A DNA stretch of 64,000 nucleotides from Pedobacter caeni (GTDB taxonomy: Bacteria > Bacteroidota > Bacteroidia > Sphingobacteriales > Sphingobacteriaceae): contig NZ_FQUQ01000007.1 of NCBI RefSeq assembly GCF_900129215.1, positions 1-64,000 of the forward strand. The letters run 5' to 3'. How positions within the stretch are numbered: the first letter of the stretch is position 1; each line of letters starts with the position of its first letter. The translations under genes and the position numbers were made by a program. This document shows, piece after piece, positions 9,306 to 18,091 of the stretch. The notes below the pieces were generated by a model. That model had not been told where the DNA came from, ran no database searches, and was given only the letters and a program-made list of their open reading frames with translations.

Positions 9306-10013
9306 TTAAATCAATGCGGATTTAAATGTATGTTTTAATAACGGAGCAGGGTCAGGAGAATTGCCCAGAAAAGCTTCTTTTTTGGAATATTGACATACTC
9401 CAGGGTAATCTCCTTTAAAAGCATACATATTGAATATCAGCTGAAAATGCAGATGTGGCGGCCAGAACCCATTTTCTTCAGCAATGCCAAAACGGGCAAA
9501 AGCCTTCCCCATAGGGATCTGTTGCCCTTCTTCCAGTCCGGCCAGGGAATCCAGGCTCAGGTGTCCGTATAAAGCATGAAAAGTTTGTCCCTTGAGGGTA
9601 TATTTCAGGATGATGGTTGCTCCATAATCTCCATACTGATCATTGAATTTGAAACTATGGACTACAGCATCCTGGAAGTTATAAACCGGGGTCCCTGCAG
9701 GTCCCCAGATATCGATGCCCAGGTGTAAGCGACGAGGTTCTTCGGCAGTGTCAAAATGATGACTCCGGGCATAGATCGTCCGGTGTTCATCATACCCACC
9801 GATACCGTAACGGGCATGATGAGCATGGAGCTCATCTGCTACCCAGGCACTAAAAGTAGTGGTATCTTCCAGGATTTCCGTTGTGATGGCCTTGTTATTT
9901 GCAGTCAGGTCAAAGGTATAAAGCCGATCTGTTTCCGGATCAAAATCTACCACTTTTCCTATGGTTATGCCTTCCAGATTTAACGTTGTTTCTGTTTGTC
10001 CTGCTAACTGCAT
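9306..10013 (-). CDS. M23-family (LytM-type) zinc metallopeptidase
   Basis: 235 residues. The LytM active site is complete: H97-x3-D101 (in RLHLGID), YGHLS, and H187-L-H189 in PPHLHFQ. The family cuts peptidoglycan cross-bridges. No clear signal peptide is visible at the chosen start, which is unusual for a cell-wall enzyme. Either a more distal export route is used or it acts on an intracellular substrate. It lies 11 bp downstream of rbfA and could be co-transcribed with it. Confidence 0.82.
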   Translation of the reverse strand: MQLAGQTETTLNLEGITIGKVVDFDPETDRLYTFDLTANNKAITTEILEDTTTFSAWVADELHAHHARYGIGGYDEHRTIYARSHHFDTAEEPRRLHLGIDIWGPAGTPVYNFQDAVVHSFKFNDQYGDYGATIILKYTLKGQTFHALYGHLSLDSLAGLEEGQQIPMGKAFARFGIAEENGFWPPHLHFQLIFNMYAFKGDYPGVCQYSKKEAFLGNSPDPAPLLKHTFKSALI

Positions 10014-10024
10014 CGTATAAAAGG

Positions 10025-10402
10025 TTATTCCGCTTCTTCGTCTGTTTCTTTACGTTCCTTAGAAATTTTGTCGAACAATTTATCCATGTGTTCTACATAT
10101 TCATTGGTATCATCAAGGAAGAAGGTTAAGGTAGGTACAACCCTTGCCTGATGGCGGATTCTTGCCCCTAATTTATACCTGATCTCACTGGAATGAGAGT
10201 TGACTTCCGCCACAGATAAAGTGGTATTGTTGGTATTTAAAAAGCTTAAATAAACCTTTGCTACTGCCAGATCCGGAGAAACACGGACTTTGGTAATGGT
10301 AACCAGGGTATTTGGTAAATATGCTGCTCCTTCACGTTGAAATATAGCTGCTAATTCCTCTTGCAGGACTCCGGCAAATTTCTGCTGACGTTTACTTTCC
10401 AT
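10025..10402 (-). CDS. rbfA: 30S ribosome-binding factor A
   Basis: 125 residues with the KH-like RbfA fold and the segments KFAGVLQEELAAIFQRE, VTITKVRVSPDLAVAKVYLS and RVVPTLTFFLDDTNEY. RbfA assists maturation of the 16S rRNA 5' end in 30S assembly. It sits 20 bp downstream of hflX, another ribosome-associated factor, in the same direction. Confidence 0.93.
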   Translation of the reverse strand: MESKRQQKFAGVLQEELAAIFQREGAAYLPNTLVTITKVRVSPDLAVAKVYLSFLNTNNTTLSVAEVNSHSSEIRYKLGARIRHQARVVPTLTFFLDDTNEYVEHMDKLFDKISKERKETDEEAE

Positions 10403-10422
10403 AATTATTCCAATCTTAAATA

Positions 10423-11613
10423 TTAATATAACAGCTTATCATAAGGATAGCGCTCGGTATGTAAAGCGACAACTTTATCGTACAATAATTGCTTAAATTC
10501 TTCTAAATTCTCTTTGTGTAATGCAGAGATGAATAAGGCTGGCGCATTGTCATTGGCCATCCAGCTGCGCTCAAACTCTTCGAGCGTAAGCGTCGTTTTT
10601 TCTCCATTTTCTGTATCTATTTCCGGGCTCACATAAGCATCAATCTTATTGAAGATCATGAAAGTAGGCTTATCTCTCGCCCCTAAGTCTTTCAATGTTT
10701 CGTTCACCACATTGATCTGATCTTCGAAATTGGGATGGGAAACATCAACTACATGGAGTAGTACATCCGCTTCACGAACCTCATCCAGTGTAGATTTAAA
10801 GCACTCTACCAGATGGTGAGGCAATTTTCTGATGAACCCTACCGTATCTGATAGAAGAAAAGGCAGGTTATCGATCACCACTTTACGTACGGTTGTGTCC
10901 AGTGTTGCAAAAAGTTTATTCTCTGCAAACACTTCAGATTTCGCCAGCATGTTCATGATCGTCGACTTACCCACGTTGGTATAGCCTACCAATGCCACGC
11001 GGATCAGTTCCGTGCGGTTTTTACGCTGTGTTTCGTTCTGCTTATCGATCAGTTTCAGACGGCCTTTTAGTAAAGAGATTTTTTCCAGAATCATCCTTCT
11101 GTCACTCTCAATCTGGGTTTCCCCGGGACCTCTCATCCCGATACCCCCTTTCTGGCGCTCCAGGTGGGTCCATAAACGGGTCAATCGTGGTAGTAAGTAT
11201 TGCAGCTGAGCCAGCTCCACCTGCGTTTTTGCCTGTGCAGTTTGTGCCCTTCCGGCGAAAATATCAAGGATCAGGTTGCTCCTGTCCAGGATCTTTACCT
11301 GAAGTTCACGCTCAATATTTCTCAGTTGTGATGGCGACAATTCATCATCAAACACCACCATATCTATCTCTTCCGACTTGACGTAAGCCGCTATTTCTTC
11401 TAATTTCCCGGTACCTACGAAGGTAGCACGGTCTGGTTTCAGCATTTTCTGCGTAAACGAACGGTCTACCACACCACCGGCAGTATCTACCAGGAATGCC
11501 AGTTCATCCAAAAACTCTTTGGTTTCTTCCTGGGTTTCTCCTGGTCTAATTACGCCAACAAGAACAGCACGTTCAGGTTTAAGCGCGGTATCATAATATT
11601 TCTGTTTTCCCAT
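10423..11613 (-). CDS. hflX: Ribosome-associated GTPase HflX
   Basis: 396 residues. The N-terminal HflX domain and glycine-rich segment (GGIGMRGPGETQIE) precede a GTPase domain with G1 GYTNVGKST (210-218), G3 DTVGF and G4 NKID. HflX splits stalled or heat-stressed 70S ribosomes. It is 22 bp downstream of trpC, so read-through from the attenuated trp operon is possible. That coupling is inferred from spacing only. Confidence 0.95.
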   Translation of the reverse strand: MGKQKYYDTALKPERAVLVGVIRPGETQEETKEFLDELAFLVDTAGGVVDRSFTQKMLKPDRATFVGTGKLEEIAAYVKSEEIDMVVFDDELSPSQLRNIERELQVKILDRSNLILDIFAGRAQTAQAKTQVELAQLQYLLPRLTRLWTHLERQKGGIGMRGPGETQIESDRRMILEKISLLKGRLKLIDKQNETQRKNRTELIRVALVGYTNVGKSTIMNMLAKSEVFAENKLFATLDTTVRKVVIDNLPFLLSDTVGFIRKLPHHLVECFKSTLDEVREADVLLHVVDVSHPNFEDQINVVNETLKDLGARDKPTFMIFNKIDAYVSPEIDTENGEKTTLTLEEFERSWMANDNAPALFISALHKENLEEFKQLLYDKVVALHTERYPYDKLLY

Positions 11614-11635
11614 GTAAAGTACAAAGATACAAAAG

Positions 11636-12427
11636 TTATACCGAGATCAGCTGACTGACAAAGTCGGTCATAGATGCGCCCGGGTTTTCGGTTTTCATAA
11701 AGTTCTCCCCAATCAGGAAACCATCGAATCCTGCGGCACGCAGCTCATTGATCGTTTGCGGATTGCTGATGGCACTTTCAGAGATTTTCAGGAAGTCGTC
11801 CGGAATCTCATCTACCAGGTCAAAAGAGGTTTGAATGTTCACGGAGAAATCAGCAAGGTTGCGGTTGTTTACCCCAATGGCATCCAGTTCCGGAATCACA
11901 CTTCTTTGTAGTTCTTCCAGGTTATGAACCTCCAACAACACATTTAAACCAAGACTTTTAGCAAATACGGCCAGGTCTTCGATCTCATCCGGTGTCAGGA
12001 TTGCGGCGATCAGCAAAATGATATCTGCCCCTAAAGCTTTCGCTTCCAGGATCTGATACTCATCGATCATGAAATCTTTTCTTAAGATAGGGATCTGATT
12101 TACTGCTCTGGCAGCCAGCAGGTCATTGGTATGCCCACCGAAAAAATCTACATCCGTCAGCACTGATAGCGCAGAAGCTCCCGCAGCTGCGTATGCCGTA
12201 GTTACCTCTTCAACAGTCACTTTGTCATTAATGATCCCTTTTGAAGGGGAACGGCGCTTAAATTCGGCGATGATGCCACTGCGTTGATCGTCCAGTAAAA
12301 AATCTTCAAAAGAATAAGGGACGCGGTTGAAATGCAATGCAGCTTCCAGTTCTTTGATGGAAACATTCGCTTTGGCGAATTCCACTTCTTCTCTTTTGCG
12401 CAGTACGATTTTATCTAAAATATTCAT
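11636..12427 (-). CDS. trpC: Indole-3-glycerol phosphate synthase
   Basis: 263 residues, a TIM-barrel enzyme with the family start MNILDKIVLRKREEVEFAK and the motifs EFKRRSPSKG (about 54-63), LRKDFMIDEYQI, IGVNNRNL and SAISNP. It converts 1-(2-carboxyphenylamino)-1-deoxyribulose 5-phosphate to indole-glycerol phosphate in tryptophan synthesis. It starts 2 bp after trpG. trpD, which commonly lies between trpG and trpC, is missing here, as are trpF, trpB and trpA, so they must be elsewhere. Confidence 0.95.
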   Translation of the reverse strand: MNILDKIVLRKREEVEFAKANVSIKELEAALHFNRVPYSFEDFLLDDQRSGIIAEFKRRSPSKGIINDKVTVEEVTTAYAAAGASALSVLTDVDFFGGHTNDLLAARAVNQIPILRKDFMIDEYQILEAKALGADIILLIAAILTPDEIEDLAVFAKSLGLNVLLEVHNLEELQRSVIPELDAIGVNNRNLADFSVNIQTSFDLVDEIPDDFLKISESAISNPQTINELRAAGFDGFLIGENFMKTENPGASMTDFVSQLISV

Positions 12428-12429
12428 AA

Positions 12430-13020
12430 TTAATGCTCTAACCAGTTTTTCATCATTTGTTTACCATGTTCCGTAAGGACACTTTCCGGGTGAAACTGAA
12501 CACCTCTGACATTGAATTCGTTGTGTCTCAGGGCCATGATCTCGTTGTCCTTATCGGTTGCCGTTACGGTAAGGCAATCCGGTAATCCTTCATTACTCAC
12601 TACCCAGGAGTGGTAACGCCCTACATTGATCACTTCAGGGCAATCCTTAAACATCACTTCCTCTTTATCCAATACCGAAATTGGTGTCGCAATTCCATGC
12701 ATCGGACGACCTAAATTTAGTAAAGTTCCGCCAAATGCTTCTGCAATTGCCTGTTGCCCTAAACAAACGCCAAAGATACTTTTAGTTGGTGCATATTTTT
12801 TAATGACTTCCAGGAGCAAACCCGCTTCTTCGGGGATTCCAGGGCCAGGCGACAGGATGATCTGGTCATATTGGTCTACATCTGCAAGGTCAAACTTATC
12901 ATTACGCCATACCTCCACATCTCTTCCCAGTTCATTGATTAAATGCACTAAATTATAGGTGAATGAATCGTAATTGTCTATTACCAGTACTTTCTTCTGC
13001 ATGTTCGTATGATTTGTCAT
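12430..13020 (-). CDS. trpG: Anthranilate synthase component II (glutamine amidotransferase)
   Basis: 196 residues, a class I amidotransferase with nucleophile Cys86 (GVCLGQQ) and His177/Glu179 (QFHPES), plus the LSPGPG oxyanion loop. It supplies ammonia from glutamine to TrpE. The ATG at 13020 lies one base after the trpE stop, suggesting translational coupling. An internal ATG at 13002 (MQKKVLVIDNYDS) matches the usual family start and is a credible alternative. Bacteroidota TrpG can also serve folate synthesis (PabA). Confidence 0.94.
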   Translation of the reverse strand: MTNHTNMQKKVLVIDNYDSFTYNLVHLINELGRDVEVWRNDKFDLADVDQYDQIILSPGPGIPEEAGLLLEVIKKYAPTKSIFGVCLGQQAIAEAFGGTLLNLGRPMHGIATPISVLDKEEVMFKDCPEVINVGRYHSWVVSNEGLPDCLTVTATDKDNEIMALRHNEFNVRGVQFHPESVLTEHGKQMMKNWLEH

Positions 13021-13021
13021 G

Positions 13022-14425
13022 TTATATTCCTGTGGCCATTTCTATTGCCCGGCGAAGGGCTGCAATTTTGTTATTTACTTCGTTCATCTCATTCTCAGGG
13101 ATGGAATCGGCCACAATGCCCGCCCCTGCCCTGTAATGCAAATGGTTATTTTTACTCATAAAAGTCCGGATCATGATGGCATGGTTGAACTTATCGTCAA
13201 AGCCCATATAACCAATGGCACCGGCATAAAAGTTACGCCCTAATCCTTCATATTCATCGATCAGCTGCATGGCCCTGTATTTAGGTGCACCGCTTAATGT
13301 TCCGGCAGGGTAAGTATCTGCGACGACCTTAAATGCAGAAGTGTTTTTCTGCAGGTTTCCGCTTACTTTGGACACCAGATGAATCAAATGAGAATAGTAT
13401 TGCACCTCTTTGAAGGATTTTACTTCTACCCCTGTGCAATGTCTGCTCAGGTCATTTCTTGCCAGATCTACCAGCATCACATGTTCTGCGCTTTCTTTAG
13501 GATCCTGTTCTAATTTTCTGGCCAGCTCTGCATCCTCCTCATCATTTCCTGTCCGTTTAAAAGTTCCGGCAATAGGGAAAATATTGGCTACATTATTTTT
13601 GATCGTAATTTGTGCTTCCGGTGAAGAACCAAACAGTTTGAAACTTCCATAATCGAAGTAAAACAAATATGGAGAAGGATTGATGGAACGCAGGCAACGG
13701 TACACGTTAAACTCATCTCCTAAAAAACCCTGTTTAAATGCCCTGGATGGTACGATCTGAAACACATCTCCCCTAAGGATATGTGTTTTCATCTTGTCTA
13801 CGATATCCATGAATCCCTGATCGGTCAGGTTTGAATGTTCTTCACCTGTAGTTTTAAAGCTATACTCCGGAAAGTTTTTATTCTGAACCAGGTATTCCAT
13901 CTTCGTCAGGTCCTCATCCTCATCTCCGTTAAACGTGTTTTTGAACAGCGTCACTTCATTTTTAAAGTGATCGATGGCAATGATGTACCTGTAAATATGG
14001 TACTGCATTACCGGAATCTCTTCGTCTGAAGGGCATTCTGCTTTGAAAGTGATGTCTTCAAAGTTGGGAATGGCATTCCAGGTAAAATATCCGAACAGAC
14101 CATTGGAGATATACCGGGTATCTTCCACTACTCCCGGCTGAAACTGCTGCTTAAACGCATCAATTTCTTCTGTGAGTACAAAATTCTCTTTTTCCGTTTT
14201 CTTTCCATCGGGAAAATAAGAAGATAAGATGCCGTTGTTCAGGGTGATCCCCGCAACAGGTTCTGCACAAACATAACTTACCGAGTTTTCGCGACTGTGG
14301 TAGTCGGAGCTTTCCAATAAAATGGTATTTGGGAATACGTCTCTTAACCTTAGGTAAATGCTTACCGGCGTTGTGGTGTCGGCAAGGCGTTTCTTGTAAG
14401 TGGTGTTAATGATATAGTTCTTCAT
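13022..14425 (-). CDS. trpE: Anthranilate synthase component I
   Basis: 467 residues, a chorismate-binding enzyme with the motifs SINPSPYLFYFDYG, FGSSPEAQ, GTFKRTGNDEEDAELA, HVMLVDLARNDL, TYPAGTLSGAPK and YAGAIGYMGF. It makes anthranilate from chorismate with TrpG. It is the first structural gene of a trpE-trpG-trpC unit. A 272-bp leader with a Trp-containing peptide and an intrinsic terminator precedes it, so expression should follow charged tRNA-Trp levels. Confidence 0.95.
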   Translation of the reverse strand: MKNYIINTTYKKRLADTTTPVSIYLRLRDVFPNTILLESSDYHSRENSVSYVCAEPVAGITLNNGILSSYFPDGKKTEKENFVLTEEIDAFKQQFQPGVVEDTRYISNGLFGYFTWNAIPNFEDITFKAECPSDEEIPVMQYHIYRYIIAIDHFKNEVTLFKNTFNGDEDEDLTKMEYLVQNKNFPEYSFKTTGEEHSNLTDQGFMDIVDKMKTHILRGDVFQIVPSRAFKQGFLGDEFNVYRCLRSINPSPYLFYFDYGSFKLFGSSPEAQITIKNNVANIFPIAGTFKRTGNDEEDAELARKLEQDPKESAEHVMLVDLARNDLSRHCTGVEVKSFKEVQYYSHLIHLVSKVSGNLQKNTSAFKVVADTYPAGTLSGAPKYRAMQLIDEYEGLGRNFYAGAIGYMGFDDKFNHAIMIRTFMSKNNHLHYRAGAGIVADSIPENEMNEVNNKIAALRRAIEMATGI

Positions 14426-14560
14426 CTTAATTCCTGGGTTTCATTAGTATGTATTTTCTTTTTACCGGCTGTTCAGAGATCATGATCTTATTTCTTTGCA
14501 GCCCTGCTGGTTTTATTCTTTTTTGTCTGGTTTTTGTATCGTCGTATAAAAAAAATCACA

Positions 14561-14592
14561 ACAAAAAACCCGACGTGTGGTTACGTCGGGTT
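14561..14592 (-). terminator. trp attenuator terminator
   Basis: On the minus strand a perfect 10-bp stem, AACCCGACGT/ACGTCGGGTT with a 6-nt loop (14567-14592), is followed by six T residues. It lies between the leader peptide stop (14621) and trpE (14425). Part of the leader ORF (CGTCG near 14645-14641) is complementary to CGACG in the ascending stem, which could supply an antiterminator pairing when ribosomes stall. Confidence 0.85.
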
Positions 14593-14620
14593 AAAGTGTG
14601 GTTTGGTTTAGGTTGATAAA

Positions 14621-14698
14621 CTATAAGGTACACGAAGCTACGACGAAACTCTTTTCAGAATTACTGCGCCATTGCCAAGTATGTATATTGTTAATCAT
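14621..14698 (-). CDS. trpL: trp operon leader peptide (Trp-Gln-Trp)
   Basis: A 25-codon ORF on the minus strand begins ATG at 14698 and ends TAG at 14621. Codons 8-10 read TGG CAA TGG (Trp-Gln-Trp) in the context MINNIHTWQWRSN. A stem-loop terminator follows 29 nt after the stop, and trpE after that. This is the classical arrangement for ribosome-mediated attenuation by tryptophan starvation. The predicted transcription start falls only a few bases before the ATG, so the peptide may be read from an almost leaderless mRNA. Confidence 0.85.
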   Translation of the reverse strand: MINNIHTWQWRSNSEKSFVVASCTL

Positions 14699-14704
14699 GA
14701 GCAA

Positions 14705-14735
14705 CAAAAATATAAATAAATCTTACAACACCAAA
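14705..14735 (-). promoter_or_regulatory. trp operon promoter
   Basis: On the minus strand, TTTG (14735-14732), exactly 19 bp, then TATTTTTG (14712-14705) matches the Bacteroidota sigma consensus TTTG-N19-TAnnTTTG perfectly. The -7 element ends 6 bp before the leader-peptide ATG. Confidence 0.8.
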
Positions 14736-14750
14736 TTAAATTGTGAAATT

Positions 14751-15185
14751 TTATGAGACTCCCCAGAATGTCCTTGCAGGATCGGCCTTAATCATGGCAA
14801 TAATTGCCGCCACAATAACGACCAATCCAAGACCAAAATATAGGGCAATAGTGCGGTGTTTGCCTGCTGGATCATCAATTCGCTTCGATCTTGCGTTTCC
14901 AACGGTAATTAAAACCGCCGCAAAAATCATCATTCCGATGTGCTCCATTTTCCAGTATCTGATTCCTGCTTCTACCAATGGGCTCAGGAAATATAATATC
15001 AAGCCAAATAAAATTTGGACGTGGGTAAAGATCAATGTAAAAACATTCAATTTCCTGTTTCCTTCTGTATATGGTTTTTTACCTAACCATCCTGCCAATG
15101 CCTGAATGATGGCCAGTACCAATAAAATTAAAACCAAGTAACGCCATCCTGAATGCGCACTTCTCAAAATCTGATAGAAATTCAT
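14751..15185 (-). CDS. Four-helix membrane protein (cytochrome b-like annotation in relatives)
   Basis: 144 residues with four strongly hydrophobic helices (about 15-34, 48-68, 83-100 and 117-136). It begins MNFYQILRSAHSGWRYLVLI. Conserved-looking His residues (His11, His55 and His82) could bind haem, and homologues in Bacteroidota are often labelled cytochrome b. The sequence alone does not prove haem binding. The gene ends just before the trp promoter. Confidence 0.6.
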   Translation of the reverse strand: MNFYQILRSAHSGWRYLVLILLVLAIIQALAGWLGKKPYTEGNRKLNVFTLIFTHVQILFGLILYFLSPLVEAGIRYWKMEHIGMMIFAAVLITVGNARSKRIDDPAGKHRTIALYFGLGLVVIVAAIIAMIKADPARTFWGVS

Positions 15186-15364
15186 AACTGTGTTTTTCTT
15201 TCAAACTTAACTAATAAATTACTTGATTATAAAAAAGAGAAAATAGTAATGCTTATTTAAAACCATTCTAAATGATACAAAGCGCTTGTTTTCAGTAAAA
15301 AACATGTTATAAAGCCGTGTAACAGATTTTTTATGATAGATTTAGGGAACTAATCTAAATTTTT

Positions 15365-18091
15365 ATGAAGAAAATTCTACTCTCGCTTGCGTTGGTCTTT
15401 TCTGGTACTTTCTTATTTGCACAGCAAACTTACCCTGTAAATGGTTCATACGACATCAGGCAGGGAATGTATGCGTTTACCAATGCAAATATTGTAGTTA
15501 ATGCCAACCAGACCATCTCTAACGGAACTTTACTAATCAAAGGACAGACCATCCAATCTGTTGGCTCAGGAACAGCCATACCAAAAGGCTATGTGGTGAT
15601 TGACCTGAAAGGCAAATACATTTACCCTTCGCTCGTAGATGCTTTTACTTCCTATGGGGTAACAGAGGCGAGCCGTCAGGGCGCCGGTGGCCCCCGTCAA
15701 TCTATTTTTATCTCTACCAAAAAAGGAGCTTACGGATGGAATGAAGCGATTCGTCCGGAAACTCATGTCAACACGATCTTCGCCATAGACACTAAAAAAG
15801 CGGATGATTTGCGTAAAGCAGGTTTTGGCAGTGTGAATGTGATCAACAGAGATGGCATTTCCCGCGGAACCTCATCCGCAGTGACCTTAAGTGATGAACG
15901 TGAAAACAGCATTATCTTAAAACCTGAGGCTTCGGCCAATTATTCCTTTAATAAAGGCACCTCTCAGAATGATTATCCAACTTCTCTGATGGGTTCCATT
16001 GCCCTTTTGCGTCAGACTTATTACGATGCACAATGGTATGGCAAACAGAAAGAAGAATACAACATCTCGCTGGAAGAATTCAACAAACAACAAAACCTGC
16101 CTCAGATTTTTGAGGCCGATGGCTGGCAGAACATCCTGCGTGCCGATAAAATTGCCAAAGAGTTTGGCAAGCAGTATATCATTAAGTCTACCGGAGATGA
16201 ATATCAGCGGATTGATGCCGTAAAAGCGACTGGCGCAAGTCTGATCATTCCCATCAATTTCGTTAAAGCTTATGACGTGGAGGATCCGGCAGATGCAAGA
16301 GCAGTAACGCTTACGCAGATGAAAGGCTGGGAAATGGCCCCAACCAATCCTGGTGTACTGGAAAAGGCAGGAATCAGGTTTTCTCTAACAGCATACGGCC
16401 TGGATAAACCGGGCGATTTCTGGACCAATATCCGCACTGCGATAGATAACGGTTTAAGTCAGAAGCAGGCATTACTTGCGGTTACAGAAGTTCCTGCAGC
16501 TATGATTGGGATTTCTGATAAAGTAGGGACGATTGAAAAAGGTAAACTCGCCAATTTCATCATTACTTCCGACAGCCTGTTTAAAAAGAACAATCTTGTT
16601 TTGGAAAACTGGGTACAGGGAAAACGTTTCATTACCTATCAAAAAAATGAAAAGGATACCGTCTCAAAAACGGCTGCCAAAAAGGAGGAATCCAAATCAA
16701 ACTTATCTACAGGTAGCCTGATCTATCCATTTACCGCATTTGGCAATGCCAGTCCGCTAAAACAAGAGTCAGTATTGTTGAAAAATGCAACGGTGTGGAC
16801 GAACGAAAAAGAAGGGATTTTGCAAAATGCAGATGTTTTACTGGAAAACGGAAAGATTAAATCGGTAGGTAAAAACCTGAGTGCAGGCAATGCAAAGGTA
16901 ATTGACGCGACAGGAAAGCACATTACACCAGGCTTAATAGATGAGCATTCTCATATCGCCGGAACGGGTGGGATCAATGAAGGTGCTCAGTCATCATCTG
17001 CTGAAGTGCGGATTGCAGATATCATCAATTCGGAAGATGTGAACATTTACCGTCAGCTGGCCGGTGGGGTCACCACTTCCCAGATCCTCCATGGTTCTGC
17101 CAATCCGGTAGGCGGACAGGCGCAACTGATCAAACTTCGCTGGGGTAAGCTTCCGGAAGAGTTAAAGTTTGCCGGTTCGGATGGTTTCATCAAGTTTGCA
17201 CTCGGTGAAAATGTAAAACAAAGTAATTTCGGTACAGGAGCACGTTTTCCGGTTACAAGAATGGGTGTAGAACAGTCTTTCGTAGACCAGTTTACCCGTG
17301 CAAAAGAATATAAAGCAGCAATGGCAGCAAAAGGAAGCACTGCGCGTCGTGACCTTGAGCTGGATGCGATTGTAGAGATTCTGGACAACAAACGTTTCAT
17401 TACCTGTCACTCTTACGTACAGTCTGAAATCAATATGCTGATGAATGTGGCAGATAGCCTTGGCTTTAAGATCAATACTTTTACCCATATCCTGGAAGGT
17501 TATAAAGTGGCCGATAAAATGAAGGCACGTGGCATTAGTGCTTCTACTTTCTCAGATTGGTGGGCTTATAAAATGGAGGTTGCAGAAGCGATTCCTTATA
17601 ATGGAAAGATCATGCACAACGTTGGGATCACCACTGCTTTCAACTCAGATGATGCAGAAATGGCCCGCAGGTTAAATCAGGAAGCAGGAAAAGCCGTATT
17701 ATATGGTGGCGTTCCTGAAGAAGATGCCTTGAAGTTCGTTACGCTGAACCCGGCAAAAATGCTGCACATAGACAATAAGGTAGGTAGTATTAAAGCGGGC
17801 AAAGATGCAGATGTGGTGATCTGGTCCGCGCACCCCCTATCTATTTATGCGAAAGCAGAAAAAACATTTGTAGATGGCATCTCTTACTGGGACATCAGTC
17901 GTGATGAACAGGTAAGAAAAGAACAAAATACAGAACGCGCCAGGCTCATCAAAAAAATGCAGGACAGCAAAAGCAAAGGTGGTAAAACACAACGTCCTGT
18001 TGCAGAAAGCCCACGCATGTACCATTGCGAAACGGTGGAAGATTATTCTTTGGAACTAAACGAATCAGAAAGGACACATACTCATGAATAG
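15365..18091 (+). CDS. Exported double-domain amidohydrolase-family protein
   Basis: 908 residues. A signal peptide (1-20) is followed by two amidohydrolase-like units. The C-terminal unit keeps the metal-binding motif HSH in ITPGLIDEHSHIAG, His in ITCHSY, His in FTHILEGY and Asp in FNSDDAEM, so it is probably catalytic. The N-terminal unit has YPSLVDAFTSYG where HxH belongs and looks degenerate. Such enzymes hydrolyse cyclic amides, often dipeptide-like substrates. The gene overlaps its downstream partner by 8 bp, implying coupled expression. Confidence 0.82.
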   Translation: MKKILLSLALVFSGTFLFAQQTYPVNGSYDIRQGMYAFTNANIVVNANQTISNGTLLIKGQTIQSVGSGTAIPKGYVVIDLKGKYIYPSLVDAFTSYGVTEASRQGAGGPRQSIFISTKKGAYGWNEAIRPETHVNTIFAIDTKKADDLRKAGFGSVNVINRDGISRGTSSAVTLSDERENSIILKPEASANYSFNKGTSQNDYPTSLMGSIALLRQTYYDAQWYGKQKEEYNISLEEFNKQQNLPQIFEADGWQNILRADKIAKEFGKQYIIKSTGDEYQRIDAVKATGASLIIPINFVKAYDVEDPADARAVTLTQMKGWEMAPTNPGVLEKAGIRFSLTAYGLDKPGDFWTNIRTAIDNGLSQKQALLAVTEVPAAMIGISDKVGTIEKGKLANFIITSDSLFKKNNLVLENWVQGKRFITYQKNEKDTVSKTAAKKEESKSNLSTGSLIYPFTAFGNASPLKQESVLLKNATVWTNEKEGILQNADVLLENGKIKSVGKNLSAGNAKVIDATGKHITPGLIDEHSHIAGTGGINEGAQSSSAEVRIADIINSEDVNIYRQLAGGVTTSQILHGSANPVGGQAQLIKLRWGKLPEELKFAGSDGFIKFALGENVKQSNFGTGARFPVTRMGVEQSFVDQFTRAKEYKAAMAAKGSTARRDLELDAIVEILDNKRFITCHSYVQSEINMLMNVADSLGFKINTFTHILEGYKVADKMKARGISASTFSDWWAYKMEVAEAIPYNGKIMHNVGITTAFNSDDAEMARRLNQEAGKAVLYGGVPEEDALKFVTLNPAKMLHIDNKVGSIKAGKDADVVIWSAHPLSIYAKAEKTFVDGISYWDISRDEQVRKEQNTERARLIKKMQDSKSKGGKTQRPVAESPRMYHCETVEDYSLELNESERTHTHE

